Shown: positions 52,946 to 62,763, counted from the first letter of the stretch. The stretch: 64,000 bases of DNA from JAQVIJ01 sp041287365 (GCA_041287365.1 JBEULL010000001.1:10842-74841); one strand, 5' to 3'. Made by a program: numbers and translations. Notes: generated by a model from the sequence alone, not told the origin.

Positions 52946-53734
52946 TCAGACCAAATCAGACATTTTCTCCGCAAGCATAGACCGCAATCCCGATAGGGCC
53001 TTACTGCGGATTTGCGAGATTCGGGATTCGGTATAGCCCATCACCTCTCCGATCTCTTTCAATGTGAGGCCCTCTTCATAATACAGTGACAGCACAAGCC
53101 GTTCCTTCTCAGGTAATCCCGCTATCGCTTCTTCCAGAATCCTCTTGGTTTCCACCGATTCCATGGCGTCCACAGGACTCTGGGCGTTTTCATCGACCAG
53201 CGTCTCCAGGGCATTCTCTTCGGAACCGTCCGCAAAATATTCATACCTGGCATCCAGTTCCATGACATGCGCTCCATTCAGTTCTTGAGCCAGATGAAAA
53301 TAATCTTCCAGCTCCATTCCAAGGGCGGCAGCCATCTCCTCATGCTCCGGCGGCCTGCCCAGTCTGCGCTCAAGTTCCTCCTGAACAGACAGAACTTCGT
53401 TATTTTTCCTGCGCATACCCCTGGACATCCAGTCTCTTGAACGCAATTCGTCCAGCATGGCACCCTTGATGCGAAATTCGGCATAGGTCTTGAAACTCGT
53501 CTCTTTGGATGCGTCATATTTTTTTATGGCATCCCACAGTCCTATGGCGCCTGCGTTTACGAGTTCTTCCATGGTCACGCTGCCAGGCAGACGAACTATC
53601 ATGCGTTCTGCCAATGATCGAACAAGAGGTAGATACTCAGTAAAAATAACGTCGTTATCGTTCGACATAACCCAATGTCCTCGCATCATACGCTCGCGCC
53701 GCAATCCATGACCTATATCTGTATGAGAATACAC
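52946..53734 (-). CDS. fliA: Flagellar RNA polymerase sigma factor FliA (sigma-28)
   Basis: FliA directs late flagellar and chemotaxis transcription. The protein shows sigma-70 regions 2 (FTEYLPLVRSLAERMIVRLP, AIGLWDAIKKYD, FKTYAEFRIKGAMLDELRS) and 4 (LPEKERLVLSLYYEEGLTLKEIGEVMGYTESRISQIRSKAL), with DW and RR residues typical of the FliA/WhiG group. GTG at 53734 gives 262 residues; an ATG at 53668 gives 240, nearer to the usual length, with GAGG 10 bases upstream. Both are possible. It follows flhG with a 32-base gap from the longer start. Confidence 0.92.
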   Translation of the reverse strand: MYSHTDIGHGLRRERMMRGHWVMSNDNDVIFTEYLPLVRSLAERMIVRLPGSVTMEELVNAGAIGLWDAIKKYDASKETSFKTYAEFRIKGAMLDELRSRDWMSRGMRRKNNEVLSVQEELERRLGRPPEHEEMAAALGMELEDYFHLAQELNGAHVMELDARYEYFADGSEENALETLVDENAQSPVDAMESVETKRILEEAIAGLPEKERLVLSLYYEEGLTLKEIGEVMGYTESRISQIRSKALSGLRSMLAEKMSDLV

Positions 53735-53766
53735 CGCTATCTTTCCTCAACCTCATAAATTTCCAT

Positions 53767-54657
53767 TCAACCCCTGCCCAAAAGCTGTTTCCAGAAAAAA
53801 ACTATGTTGCCCTGGGGTGCATTCTGGAGTCGCTGACTCAAAATGGTCTGCGCCAGAGTGACAAAACCCTTGCCGGCATTGGAATCCGGATAGACCTGCA
53901 ACAGGGCCTTCTGCTGGCAGATCGCACGTGGCACAGACTCGTCTTTCGGTATAAACCCAAGATAATCCAGAGAGATGGAATCCAGGAAACGATCGGCGAC
54001 AGTGGTGATCTGTCGGTAAACCTTCTTCGCTTCATTGGCGCTATGAACGGAATTCACCAAAATCGAGAAGGACTTGACTTGATGACGGGATGACATGAGC
54101 TTTATAAGGGCGTAGGCATCCGTTATGGAAGTCGGCTCCGGAGTCACGACCACCACTCTTTGCTGAGCCGCCATATTGAAATAGAAGACATTGTCGGAGA
54201 TGCCTGCCGAGTTATCTATAAACAGCATGTCGATATCGGATGCCAGGTCCTCCAGCCCGTCCAGCAGAAACAGCTTCTCACTCTCACCGAGATTGATAAG
54301 TTCCGTGGTGCCTGAACTGGACGGCAGTATCAAAATGCCTTCAGGGCCCTCCACCACCACGTCGTTCAGGGTTTTCTGGCCTGCAAAGACATGGTTGATG
54401 GTCCATTGAGGAGTCAATCCGAGCATGACGTCTATGTTGGCCAGCCCCATGTCCGCATCCAGAATCAAAACCTTTTGTCCAAGCCTCGAAAGGGCGATGG
54501 CCGTATTTACAACTATATTGGTCTTGCCTACCCCCCCTTTCCCGCTGCTGAAGGAAAAAACTCGCGGGGCTGTCGCCGGCATAGCCGATACGCCCTGGTC
54601 AAAATCGAACTGAATCGTTCCGTCCCTGAGATATTGCATGGTTTCCGCCTGATTCAT
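53767..54657 (-). CDS. flhG: Flagellar number regulator FlhG (MinD/ParA-like ATPase)
   Basis: FlhG (FleN, YlxH) limits the number of flagella and counteracts FlhF. The 296-residue MinD-like ATPase has the deviant Walker A GKGGVGKTN at residues 39-47, the LILDADMGLANIDVMLGL switch I region and DMLFIDNSAGISDNVF. An N-terminal DQAxxLR-like segment (MNQAETMQYLRDG) matches the FlhF-stimulating motif. Its ATG overlaps the flhF stop (ATGA), so the pair is co-translated. Confidence 0.92.
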   Translation of the reverse strand: MNQAETMQYLRDGTIQFDFDQGVSAMPATAPRVFSFSSGKGGVGKTNIVVNTAIALSRLGQKVLILDADMGLANIDVMLGLTPQWTINHVFAGQKTLNDVVVEGPEGILILPSSSGTTELINLGESEKLFLLDGLEDLASDIDMLFIDNSAGISDNVFYFNMAAQQRVVVVTPEPTSITDAYALIKLMSSRHQVKSFSILVNSVHSANEAKKVYRQITTVADRFLDSISLDYLGFIPKDESVPRAICQQKALLQVYPDSNAGKGFVTLAQTILSQRLQNAPQGNIVFFWKQLLGRG

Positions 54658-55745
54658 ACGATGGTTCTCACTTTATTTTCAGTATATTCTTTCATTTTAT
54701 CGAAATTGAACAAAAAGCTGTTCAAAACAGCCGAGTCGGCCGGCTTTATATCCTCCGGCACACGCTGGCCGTGGGATATGTAGGATGGCTTGACATCATG
54801 GCACAAAAAAGGCGTCAAAAGACCTGAGCAGGACATGGTTTCATCCATCTTGGTTATCACCCAGCCGACTACCGGAAATCTCTTGTAGAAACGGGACGCT
54901 GCCACCAGGTCATCTGTTTTTGCAGTAGCGGAAAGACAGACATAGGCCTTCAGATCGTCGATGGTTTTAAACAGAGTACCAAGCTCCGCAGAGTGTCTTT
55001 TATCCCACAACCCCCTGCCTGTGGTGTCCACCAACACAAAATCCTTGTCACTGTGCCTTGCAAAGGCCGCTATCAAAGAATCCCTGTCCCTGACAGATTC
55101 GAAATCAACAGACATAATCTGCGCGTATTTTTTGAGCTGATCCACTGCACCCAGCCTGTAACTGTCTGTTGTAATCAGTGCACCCTTCATTCCGGACTTG
55201 AACACCAATCTTGCCGCTATCTTGGCCAGAGTCGTGGTCTTGCCCACGCCTGTAGGCCCTATGAAGGCCAGACGGAATCCACGCGGCATATCATCCACGC
55301 GAGCCCCGTATTTCATGCGGGAAGCGCAGTGAATCTGCAGCCACCTCCTGACCATCTCCACGCTCACAAGCTGTTGAGCCAACGGGCCTTTGAAAAAATC
55401 CATGGCCAGTTTCTGTTGGAGTTCGCAGTCAATGCCCATACAGGAAAATGCCCTGGCCAGGGCCTGAACAGGGGATTCAGGAATAACACCCTGAAAAGAC
55501 TGACTTTCAACGGTTTCATCAAGTGTCTGTGTTTCCGAAACAATCTCCTGTGATTCCTGAGAAACCACTGCGATATCCCTGTCTATGGCAGCCACTACCT
55601 CGGCCCAGGCCTCTACAAGCCCTGTTTCTGGGTTGCGGCGTTTCAGGCGATTGGTCTTCACTATTACGGCGTCCTCTCCGAACTCCGCCTTGACTCGCTC
55701 CAATGCATCAGAGACTGATTTGCCTTCGAATCGTTTGATGTGCAT
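54654..55745 (-). CDS. flhF: Flagellar placement GTPase FlhF
   Basis: FlhF is an SRP-type GTPase that places the flagellar base, often at the pole. The 363-residue protein has a basic N-terminal B domain (MHIKRFEGKSVSDALERVKAEFG), a helical N domain, and the G domain with P-loop FIGPTGVGKTTTLAKIA (P-loop about residues 163-170), TTDSYRLGAVDQLKKYA, VLVDTTGRG and ITKMDE. It lies between flhA and flhG, as in most polarly flagellated bacteria. Confidence 0.94.
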   Translation of the reverse strand: MHIKRFEGKSVSDALERVKAEFGEDAVIVKTNRLKRRNPETGLVEAWAEVVAAIDRDIAVVSQESQEIVSETQTLDETVESQSFQGVIPESPVQALARAFSCMGIDCELQQKLAMDFFKGPLAQQLVSVEMVRRWLQIHCASRMKYGARVDDMPRGFRLAFIGPTGVGKTTTLAKIAARLVFKSGMKGALITTDSYRLGAVDQLKKYAQIMSVDFESVRDRDSLIAAFARHSDKDFVLVDTTGRGLWDKRHSAELGTLFKTIDDLKAYVCLSATAKTDDLVAASRFYKRFPVVGWVITKMDETMSCSGLLTPFLCHDVKPSYISHGQRVPEDIKPADSAVLNSFLFNFDKMKEYTENKVRTIV

Positions 55746-55749
55746 AGCT

Positions 55750-57843
55750 CTATCTTATTATCTCAACCGCCTCTAATTTTATATTGCCGGTCACCTCCGA
55801 ATGGGACAACACCGTGACATTCGGAATGAATCGATCCAATATCTTCTTCAGGTGCCTTCTTACCTGAGGCCCGCACAGAATCACGGGCTGTATGCCCTTG
55901 GCCGTTACAGATTCCACCGCTCGCTGCACGGCCTGCACAAGTCTTTGAATGGAGGCAGGATCCAGAGTCAGAAAGCTGCCGTGTTCCGTCTGTTGAATAC
56001 CTTTTCGAATCTGATCCTCCATCGAAGGCTCCATGGTCATGACCAGCAGCGTATTGTCCTGCCTCAAAAACGGCTTCACTATGGACTTGCCCAACCGCTG
56101 CCTAACATACTCGGTAAGCACCTCAGGGTCCTTGGTGTAACCTGCATAGTCCGCAAGCGCCTCTACTATGGTGAGCAGGTCACGCAAGGAAACCCGTTCT
56201 TTTATCAGATTCTGAAGCACTTTCTGTGCCAAACCCAATGGGCATACGCTGTTAGCCTCTTCTACTGCCTTTGGATAGGTTTTGGCCAGGTTATCCAGCA
56301 TCTTTTGCACCTCCTGCCTGCCGATAAATTCGTCGGCATTTTGACGGATAACCTCGGAGAGGTGCGTAGCTATGACGGTGGACAGGTCAACCACTGTATA
56401 GCCGGCCAATTGTGCCTCTTCACGCATGGCCTCGGGAATCCAGACCGCCTCCAAACCAAAGGCAGGATCCGTAGTTGGAATACCTTCGATAGGCTTCTTG
56501 ATCTCATCCGGCGCCATTGCCAACAAATGGCCCAGCAGCAGTTCAACTCGAGCCACCTCCAGCCCCTTTATGAGAATGGAATACTCGCCCGGCGCCAGTT
56601 GCAGGTTGTCCCTTACGTGCAGGGACGGCACCATGATGCCCATTTCCTGAGCGAACTGCCTGCGAATGGAGCGAATGCGTTCCAGCAGGTCACCACCTTG
56701 CTCCTCGTCCACCAATGGAATCAGACCATAGCCCACCTCCAGACTCAGGACATCCACGGACAGCAGCTTTTCCAGCTCCTCAGGTGAACCTGGCTCAGGC
56801 CCTTTGACGGCAGGCTGTGTCTCGGGCCGTTCCGCCACCTGTTTCTGAACGGCGAGCCTTTCCTTGTATGCCAGATAGGCTAGACCACCCATACCTGCAG
56901 ATAAGACGAAAAAAGGCAGTGTCGGCAAACCAGGCACCATACCAAAGAAGAAGATGACGCCTGACGTCACGGCCAATGCCTCCGGCTGCACCGCAAACTG
57001 TTTGAAAAACTCCCGGCCCATGCTCGCATCGGAGGAGGCACGAGTGACCAGAATACCTGCCGCAGTGGAGATGATGAGCGCAGGGATCTGAGAGACCAGA
57101 CCGTCTCCGATGGTAAGAAGGGTGTAGCTTTTGGCAGCCACTGCAACCGCCAGATTCTGCTGCAAAACACCTATGATAAAACCGCCGATGACATTTATGA
57201 GCAGAATGATGATGCCAGCTATGGCCTCACCCCTTACGAACTTACTGGCACCGTCCATGGCTCCATAAAATTCGGCCTCTCTTGCAATCTCCTTTCGCCT
57301 CTGTCTGGCTGTCTTTTCATCTATGAGGCCCGCATTCAGATCCGCATCTATGGCCATCTGTTTACCGGGCATGGCATCCAAAGTGAATCGGGCCGCCACC
57401 TCTGCTATACGGCCCGCACCCTTGGTGATCACAACGAAATTGATGATTATCAGTATGAAAAAGATGATGGCGCCCACTACGAAATTGCCACCAACGGCAA
57501 ATTGGCCGAAACCCATGATGATCTTGCCTGCCGCGTCTATACCCTCATGCCCGTGCAGCAGTATAAGACGTGTGCTCGCTATGTTGAGAGACAGGCGAAA
57601 CAGGGTCGTAACCAACAAAAGGGATGGAAATATGGGAAAATCCAATGGTCTGAGTATGTAAAGCGACAACAGCAGCACAAGAAGCGATGCGGTCATGTTG
57701 AATGCAAGCAGGAGATCCAGGGCGATGGGAGGCACCGGCATCACCATGATCAGCACTATGGACAGGACACCCGCTGCGGCAATCACATTGGTGCTGTCCA
57801 GATTCATGATTCTGAAAATATTTTTCGATGTCTCTTCGGCCAT
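55750..57843 (-). CDS. flhA: Flagellar biosynthesis protein FlhA
   Basis: FlhA is the large export-gate protein of the flagellar type III secretion system. The 697-residue protein has about eight membrane segments in its first 330 residues. The conserved FHIPEP-like cytoplasmic loop ARFTLDAMPGKQMAIDADLNAG and the RRKEIAREAEFYGAMDGASKFVRGEAIAGI motif follow. The C-terminal cytoplasmic part forms the nonameric docking ring for chaperone-substrate complexes. It lies 20 bases after flhB and 4 bases before flhF. Confidence 0.97.
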   Translation of the reverse strand: MAEETSKNIFRIMNLDSTNVIAAAGVLSIVLIMVMPVPPIALDLLLAFNMTASLLVLLLSLYILRPLDFPIFPSLLLVTTLFRLSLNIASTRLILLHGHEGIDAAGKIIMGFGQFAVGGNFVVGAIIFFILIIINFVVITKGAGRIAEVAARFTLDAMPGKQMAIDADLNAGLIDEKTARQRRKEIAREAEFYGAMDGASKFVRGEAIAGIIILLINVIGGFIIGVLQQNLAVAVAAKSYTLLTIGDGLVSQIPALIISTAAGILVTRASSDASMGREFFKQFAVQPEALAVTSGVIFFFGMVPGLPTLPFFVLSAGMGGLAYLAYKERLAVQKQVAERPETQPAVKGPEPGSPEELEKLLSVDVLSLEVGYGLIPLVDEEQGGDLLERIRSIRRQFAQEMGIMVPSLHVRDNLQLAPGEYSILIKGLEVARVELLLGHLLAMAPDEIKKPIEGIPTTDPAFGLEAVWIPEAMREEAQLAGYTVVDLSTVIATHLSEVIRQNADEFIGRQEVQKMLDNLAKTYPKAVEEANSVCPLGLAQKVLQNLIKERVSLRDLLTIVEALADYAGYTKDPEVLTEYVRQRLGKSIVKPFLRQDNTLLVMTMEPSMEDQIRKGIQQTEHGSFLTLDPASIQRLVQAVQRAVESVTAKGIQPVILCGPQVRRHLKKILDRFIPNVTVLSHSEVTGNIKLEAVEIIR

Positions 57844-57863
57844 TGCTGCTCACTAACACCCCA

Positions 57864-58928
57864 TCAGGGCCTTTTATGCTTCAAACGATATACATACGCC
57901 AGTATCTCGGCTACCGCCTGATACAGGCTCTCCGGAATGGACTGGCCGACCTCCACCAATTTGTAAAGGGCCTGTGCCACCGGCTTGTTCTCCAATACCG
58001 GCACCGAGTGCTTCAATGCCAGTTCCTTTATTCTCTCAGCGATCACACCGGCACCCTTGGCCACCACCATAGGAGCCGGCATCTTACCAGTCTCATACTT
58101 AAGTGCCACCGCCAGGTGTGTGGGGTTGGTGATCACCACATCCGCCTCCGGAACCGCCTGCATCATGCGTTTTCTGGCCATCTCCCTCTGTATAGATTTG
58201 ATGCGCGCCTTGACATGGGGATCGCCTTCCGTCTGCTTGTATTCCTCCTTGATCTCCTGTTTGGTCATTTTCAGGCTGCGCTGCCATTCCCACCGCTGAA
58301 AAAGATAATCCATCGCGGCAAGAAACATCATCACCAGACAGGACTTCCAGAAGATATCGAAGCTGACATTGCCTGTATAGAGCAGTATCTGTCCTGGAGA
58401 CTGGTCCAAAAGCGGTGGAATATGGGGCAACTCCTTCGCTATGATATAAAATGTCACCCATCCCACTATAATGACCTTCAATATGGCCTTCAGAAGCTCC
58501 ACCCAGGATGAAAGTGAAAACAGCCTTTTGATTCCTTCGAACGGATTGAGCTTCGAAAATTTGGGGGCCAGGGCCTCGGTGGAAAAAAAGAGCCCGATCT
58601 GCAGATAATTTGCAAAAAAGGCCACCGCAAACAATATTAAAAGAAAAGGCCCCAGAAACCAGAGATACTGCTTTAACATCAACAAAAAGAGTGTCGACAT
58701 GTTGTCAACGGACAGAGAAAATCTCAGATTGGAGAGATAAAATTCAAAAAGTCCTTGAAACTGCCGAAAGAAGAAACTCGAACCCCAAAATAGAGTGAGA
58801 AGCCCTGCCATCAGCACCGCCACAGAAGGCAGTTCCCTGCTCTTGGCCACCTGCCCTTTTTTACGGGCCTCCTCAAGTCTTCGCGGTGTGGCCTCCTCTG
58901 TGCGCTCCTGAAATGACTCTTCCGCCAT
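57864..58928 (-). CDS. flhB: Flagellar biosynthesis protein FlhB
   Basis: FlhB is the export-gate switch that changes substrate from hook to filament proteins. The 354-residue protein has four membrane segments (about 35-215) and a cytoplasmic domain with the self-cleaving NPTH motif at residues 268-271, plus the following HLAVALKYE. The N-terminal ERTEEATPRRLEEARKKGQVAKSRE segment is characteristic. Its ATG directly follows the fliR stop, so the two genes abut. Confidence 0.97.
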   Translation of the reverse strand: MAEESFQERTEEATPRRLEEARKKGQVAKSRELPSVAVLMAGLLTLFWGSSFFFRQFQGLFEFYLSNLRFSLSVDNMSTLFLLMLKQYLWFLGPFLLILFAVAFFANYLQIGLFFSTEALAPKFSKLNPFEGIKRLFSLSSWVELLKAILKVIIVGWVTFYIIAKELPHIPPLLDQSPGQILLYTGNVSFDIFWKSCLVMMFLAAMDYLFQRWEWQRSLKMTKQEIKEEYKQTEGDPHVKARIKSIQREMARKRMMQAVPEADVVITNPTHLAVALKYETGKMPAPMVVAKGAGVIAERIKELALKHSVPVLENKPVAQALYKLVEVGQSIPESLYQAVAEILAYVYRLKHKRP

Positions 58929-59723
58929 CTACTGGCCTCCCATGAGCCTCAGGGCTACAGGCATAAGTTGCAAAGTATTATTCAATGATTTGCTCAAGAC
59001 AGGCCAGAACAACTGCATGGTCAACCCAAGAAAAAACAGACCCAGTCCTATATTCAAGCCGAAACTCAGCATCAACAGATTCATCTGAGGCACCACTCTG
59101 GCCAGAATACCGAGAGCTGCCTGAGAAAACAGAAGTATCGCCATGACAGGCGCCATCAGTTTAATGGACAACACGAACATCTCATGGGATATTCCAATAA
59201 CCAGGTCAAAAAGGGATTCTGACAACTTCAAGGTTCCTATGGGCAAGGAATCGAAGCTGCCCACGACAGCGCTCAATATGAGGTGATGCCCGTTCACCGC
59301 CAACAGCAATGTGAGAGAGGCCATATAGACCAGTTCAGCCACCACCAGGGATTGAGCACCGGCATTGGGGTCCAGAATATTGGCCATGGAAAGCCCCATC
59401 TGAAACCCTGCCATCTGCGCGGCGGTCTGAAGACCGGCAAACACCAGGCGCAGCATCAAGGCCAGGGTCATGCCGGCAAAAAGCTCGGTAATACCATACA
59501 ACAGGAACCCCGCAACGCTTTGAGGCATCATCTCACGAGAAACGGCTACAATCGGAGTCAGCAGCAAGGCTGCGGCCATGGCCATCACCACCTTGGCCTG
59601 CGGTGGTATGGCCGCACTGGAAAAAACGGGCATCAGAAAAAACATCCCTCCGATGCGCATCAAAACCAGTATAAACACCTCGAAATGTTCTATTATACGG
59701 GCCAGCAGGTCTGCTTCGGTCAT
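58929..59723 (-). CDS. fliR: Flagellar biosynthesis protein FliR
   Basis: FliR is part of the FliPQR export channel in the inner membrane. The 264-residue protein has about six membrane segments and typical features: RIGGMFFLMPVFSS, TELFAGMTLALMLRLVFAGLQTAAQMAGFQMGLSMAN, and a C-terminal GLFFLGLTMQLFWPVL. It lies 15 bases after fliQ and abuts flhB. Confidence 0.94.
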   Translation of the reverse strand: MTEADLLARIIEHFEVFILVLMRIGGMFFLMPVFSSAAIPPQAKVVMAMAAALLLTPIVAVSREMMPQSVAGFLLYGITELFAGMTLALMLRLVFAGLQTAAQMAGFQMGLSMANILDPNAGAQSLVVAELVYMASLTLLLAVNGHHLILSAVVGSFDSLPIGTLKLSESLFDLVIGISHEMFVLSIKLMAPVMAILLFSQAALGILARVVPQMNLLMLSFGLNIGLGLFFLGLTMQLFWPVLSKSLNNTLQLMPVALRLMGGQ

Positions 59724-59738
59724 ATACTTATAAAATGC

Positions 59739-60008
59739 TCATCGAATGAATGCAGGAATCTGTTCCATCAGATTGCGAGTAAAATCCAAAAGTTTGTTCA
59801 GAAGAAAGGGAAAGGTCAGTAGAGACACCAGAAAGATGGCCAGCAGTTTAGGCACAAATGAAAGGGTCATCTCCTGAATCTGCGTGGCTGCCTGAAAGAT
59901 ACTTACAAGCACACCCACCACCAGTCCGGCAATCAGTGTGGGCAGGCTCAAAAGCAAGGTCAATTCCACCGCATCTCTCGCTATCCCTATGATCATCTCT
60001 TGTGTCAT
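59739..60008 (-). CDS. fliQ: Flagellar biosynthesis protein FliQ
   Basis: FliQ forms the outer belt of the FliPQR export channel. The ATG at 60008 gives an 89-residue protein, the usual length; a GTG at 60020 would add four residues. It has two membrane hairpin helices (VELTLLLSLPTLIAGLVVGVLVSIFQAATQIQEMTLSFVPK and the following LLAIFLVSLLTFPFLL). It follows fliP by about 12 bases. Confidence 0.94.
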   Translation of the reverse strand: MTQEMIIGIARDAVELTLLLSLPTLIAGLVVGVLVSIFQAATQIQEMTLSFVPKLLAIFLVSLLTFPFLLNKLLDFTRNLMEQIPAFIR

Positions 60009-60020
60009 AATTCTTCTCAC

Positions 60021-60779
60021 TTATGCGAAACTCTTCACCAGAGAACCTATCAACAGATTCCAGCCATCCACCAGCACAAAAAGCAACAGCTTGAAGGGCA
60101 GGGAGATCAACACAGGTGGAAGCATCATCATGCCCATGGACAAAAGCACGCTGGAAATGACCATGTCTATGATCAAAAACGGCACATATAAAATAAAACC
60201 GATCTCAAAGGCGGTCTTAAGTTCACTTATCATAAAGGCAGGCACAAGCACCGTTGTTGGAATGGCGTTTTTGTCCTTTGGGTCATCCAATTTGGCAAGA
60301 CGCACAAACAAAGCCAGGTCTGCTTCACGGGTCTGATTGAACATGAAGTTCCTTACGGGTGCTTCAACCCGCTTCAGGGCCTCGTCGAAGCCGATCTTTT
60401 CCTGAAGATAAGGCTGAATGCCGTCTGAATTGGCAACAGACCACACGGGCTGCATGATGAAAAATGTCAAAAACAGGGAAAGCCCGATCAGTACCTGATT
60501 GGGAGGCATCTGCTGAGTACCCATGGCCATGCGCAGAAAACCAAATACAATCACCAGCCTTGTAAAAGAGGTCATCATCAGAAGAATGGCCGGTGCAACG
60601 GAGAGCACCGTAAGCATCGCCAGTATCTCTAGACCGGTGGCTACCTTCTGAGGATTGCTGGTGGAAGTCAGGCCAAGATTTATATCAGGGATTGTGACCG
60701 CCGACGCATTATCGGAAAACAGCAGCAGAACAGCCGCTGTGCACAACACAAAAAGGCAACTTCTCATGGAAAATACCAT
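60021..60779 (-). CDS. fliP: Flagellar biosynthesis protein FliP
   Basis: FliP forms the core of the export channel. The protein has a signal peptide and about four membrane segments. Typical motifs are ILLMMTSFTRLVIVFGFLR and GTQQMPPNQVLIGLSLFLTFFIM in the first half, and VLVPAFMISELKTAFEIGFILYVPFLIIDMVISSVLLSMGMMMLPP in the second. The ATG at 60779 is preferred over a TTG seven codons upstream because GGAGG lies 5 bases before it; this gives 252 residues. Confidence 0.95.
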   Translation of the reverse strand: MVFSMRSCLFVLCTAAVLLLFSDNASAVTIPDINLGLTSTSNPQKVATGLEILAMLTVLSVAPAILLMMTSFTRLVIVFGFLRMAMGTQQMPPNQVLIGLSLFLTFFIMQPVWSVANSDGIQPYLQEKIGFDEALKRVEAPVRNFMFNQTREADLALFVRLAKLDDPKDKNAIPTTVLVPAFMISELKTAFEIGFILYVPFLIIDMVISSVLLSMGMMMLPPVLISLPFKLLLFVLVDGWNLLIGSLVKSFA

Positions 60780-60804
60780 GCCCTCCTCCGTTTGTTGCAA
60801 AAAA

Positions 60805-61140
60805 TCAATGCACTGTTTTCGATGATGCTGGCTCGTTCTCCGGCCTGTTTTCTCGTGCCTGCATCAATATTTTAGAAAAGCCGTCCGGCTCCAGCACGCC
60901 CAGAAGCGTCATGGATGCATCAGTTATTCCAAGAATCAACGTCCTGTCACAAACACGTACCAGACTGACATATCTCTTGGGCAGGATCATCTGCGTGGTC
61001 AGCACTTGAATATCCTGCTTCCCCTGGCCCTGAATTCTCTGCTGCCAACGCTTGAAACCATACATACACACGAACAACAGCCCCAGAACTATGGCAAGGC
61101 TGGCTATGACTCGCACCAAGGCGCCCAGATCGCTCTCCAT
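60805..61140 (-). CDS. fliO: Flagellar biosynthesis protein FliO
   Basis: FliO is a small inner-membrane protein that helps FliP assemble. This 111-residue protein has one membrane segment near the N-terminus (VIASLAIVLGLLFVCMYGF) followed by a cytoplasmic domain with the MILPKRYVSLVRVCDRTLILGITDASMTLL pattern of FliO. It follows fliN with a 12-base gap and precedes fliP, the usual order. Confidence 0.88.
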   Translation of the reverse strand: MESDLGALVRVIASLAIVLGLLFVCMYGFKRWQQRIQGQGKQDIQVLTTQMILPKRYVSLVRVCDRTLILGITDASMTLLGVLEPDGFSKILMQARENRPENEPASSKTVH

Positions 61141-61152
61141 AACAACCTCATG

Positions 61153-61776
61153 CTAAGCCAGATTTTTGACGCGATCCGCAGGGCTTATGATCTCGTTCAA
61201 ACGAATACCAAACTTTTCGTTTATGACCACCACCTCGCCTCTACCTATCAATTTCTGGTTTATGTATATCTCGGCTGGTTCGCCTGCCAGTTTATTGAGG
61301 GTTACGATGGAACCCTGGCCCAGTTGTAGCAGGTCTCGAATCTGCATCTTTGTCCTTCCGAGTTCCACCGCTATATCCAATGGAATGTCCAAAATGAAAT
61401 CCAAATTGGGTCTGTCAACCTGTGCTCCACCTCCCTTGTCCTTTTTGGAAAGGTCGTCAAAAACAGGCGAAGCAGCATTGGTGAATTTCGATGGTTTGGA
61501 TGAGGGCGAAGCCGGCTGTTGGGCTGCCGCCGACTGCGAAGATGAAGCAGGCTTCGCACCGCCAAGTCCTCGCGAAGGGTCGTCCATGGCCTTGGCCGCT
61601 GCAGAGTCCCCTGCCTTTGCAGCCTCTTCAAAGGCCGCCTCCCAGTCCATATCCTGCGAAATATCATGCTCAGCTGCAGCCTGTAAGGGAGGTTCGGGCT
61701 TTGCATTAGTGGTTTCGTCACTCAGGCTGTCAACGCCCTGTTCCAGCAACTTGTCCAATTCTTCTTGAGTCAGCAT
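61153..61776 (-). CDS. fliN: Flagellar motor switch protein FliN
   Basis: FliN forms the lower C-ring with FliM and takes part in rotation switching and export-substrate docking. The C-terminal 80 residues have the SpoA domain (LDFILDIPLDIAVELGRTKMQIRDLLQLGQGSIVTL in two parts, GEVVVINEKFGIRL). A long N-terminal part (about 120 residues), rich in Ala, Ser and Gln, precedes it. At 207 residues it is longer than the 137-residue E. coli protein, as in many Desulfobacterota. It follows fliM after 12 bases. Confidence 0.95.
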   Translation of the reverse strand: MLTQEELDKLLEQGVDSLSDETTNAKPEPPLQAAAEHDISQDMDWEAAFEEAAKAGDSAAAKAMDDPSRGLGGAKPASSSQSAAAQQPASPSSKPSKFTNAASPVFDDLSKKDKGGGAQVDRPNLDFILDIPLDIAVELGRTKMQIRDLLQLGQGSIVTLNKLAGEPAEIYINQKLIGRGEVVVINEKFGIRLNEIISPADRVKNLA

Positions 61777-61788
61777 AACTCATTCACC

Positions 61789-62763
61789 TCATACATTTTC
61801 ATACTCTTTTTTTATCTCCACCGCCATCTGCCCCTTTACCACACCTGGATGTCCCAGGAATTTAGGACAATCCTGCACCAAAACAGGCAAAAGTGTATCC
61901 AAATCCGTATCCAGCATGATGACATCCCCGATAGCCAGGTCCATGAGTTCCGATGTGGTCAGAACGGCGTTCCCCAAAGGCACCACCACATCCAGTTCGA
62001 TCTGTGCGAGATTCTGAAGAAACAATTTTTTCCACACAGGGTCCTCTTCGCTCTCCATCTGGTATGTGCTCTGCAATTTGGCCTTGAGAGGCTGTAACAT
62101 GGTAAGTGGCACACAGAGCGTGATGGCGCCACTTATCTCGTCCATATCGAGCTGAAATTTGGACACGATCACGGTCTCGTCGTTCTGCGCTATCTTGGCG
62201 AATTGGGGGTTGATCTCGCTTCTGACGTAATGTATGTCCAGAGGGGCTATGTGCTTCCATGCCTTCTGCAAGTCCAGCAAAATGGCATTCACCACCTTGC
62301 GTATCAGCCGCTGCTCTATGGAGGTGAACTCCCTGCCCTCCACTCGCGCCTGGCCTATCTTACTGGAGCCAAGAAATATCTCAACAATGCCGAATACCAG
62401 ACGGGAATCCACCAGCAGCAAGGCATGGCCTCGAAGCGGCTCCATCTTGATGATATGAATATTACAGGGCACAGGCACACGGCGTAAAAAATCCTTGAAG
62501 GATATGACCTCGGTGGATACCACGGTACTATCCACCACAATACGCAGCGTCGAAGAAAGGGTGGATCTCAATCCGCGATTGAACTGATCGTGTATGACAT
62601 CCATGCCCGGCAGCTTTATATGACTGGTGATGGCTGCGCTGGTGAAATCATAGGGCAACACCTCGCCCTCCACAGCATGGGCAGAGGTCTTCTTGTCCTC
62701 CGCCACCTCATCCAGACCTGTAAGCAGGGCGTCTATCTCATCCTGGCTAAGTATCTGTGCCAT
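61789..62763 (-). CDS. fliM: Flagellar motor switch protein FliM
   Basis: FliM is the C-ring protein that binds phosphorylated CheY. The 324-residue protein has the N-terminal CheY-binding motif LSQDEIDALLTGL (residues 4-16), a middle domain with the GGAHxxP-like switch region (here weak), and a C-terminal SpoA domain (VVVPLGNAVLTTSELMDLAIGDVIML). It lies 30 bases after fliL. Confidence 0.95.
   Translation of the reverse strand: MAQILSQDEIDALLTGLDEVAEDKKTSAHAVEGEVLPYDFTSAAITSHIKLPGMDVIHDQFNRGLRSTLSSTLRIVVDSTVVSTEVISFKDFLRRVPVPCNIHIIKMEPLRGHALLLVDSRLVFGIVEIFLGSSKIGQARVEGREFTSIEQRLIRKVVNAILLDLQKAWKHIAPLDIHYVRSEINPQFAKIAQNDETVIVSKFQLDMDEISGAITLCVPLTMLQPLKAKLQSTYQMESEEDPVWKKLFLQNLAQIELDVVVPLGNAVLTTSELMDLAIGDVIMLDTDLDTLLPVLVQDCPKFLGHPGVVKGQMAVEIKKEYENV

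Noticed and set aside
55801..56787. Long open frame on the plus strand opposite flhA
   Set aside because: It lies wholly antisense to the clear flhA gene, has low-complexity composition and no recognisable motif or ribosome-binding site.
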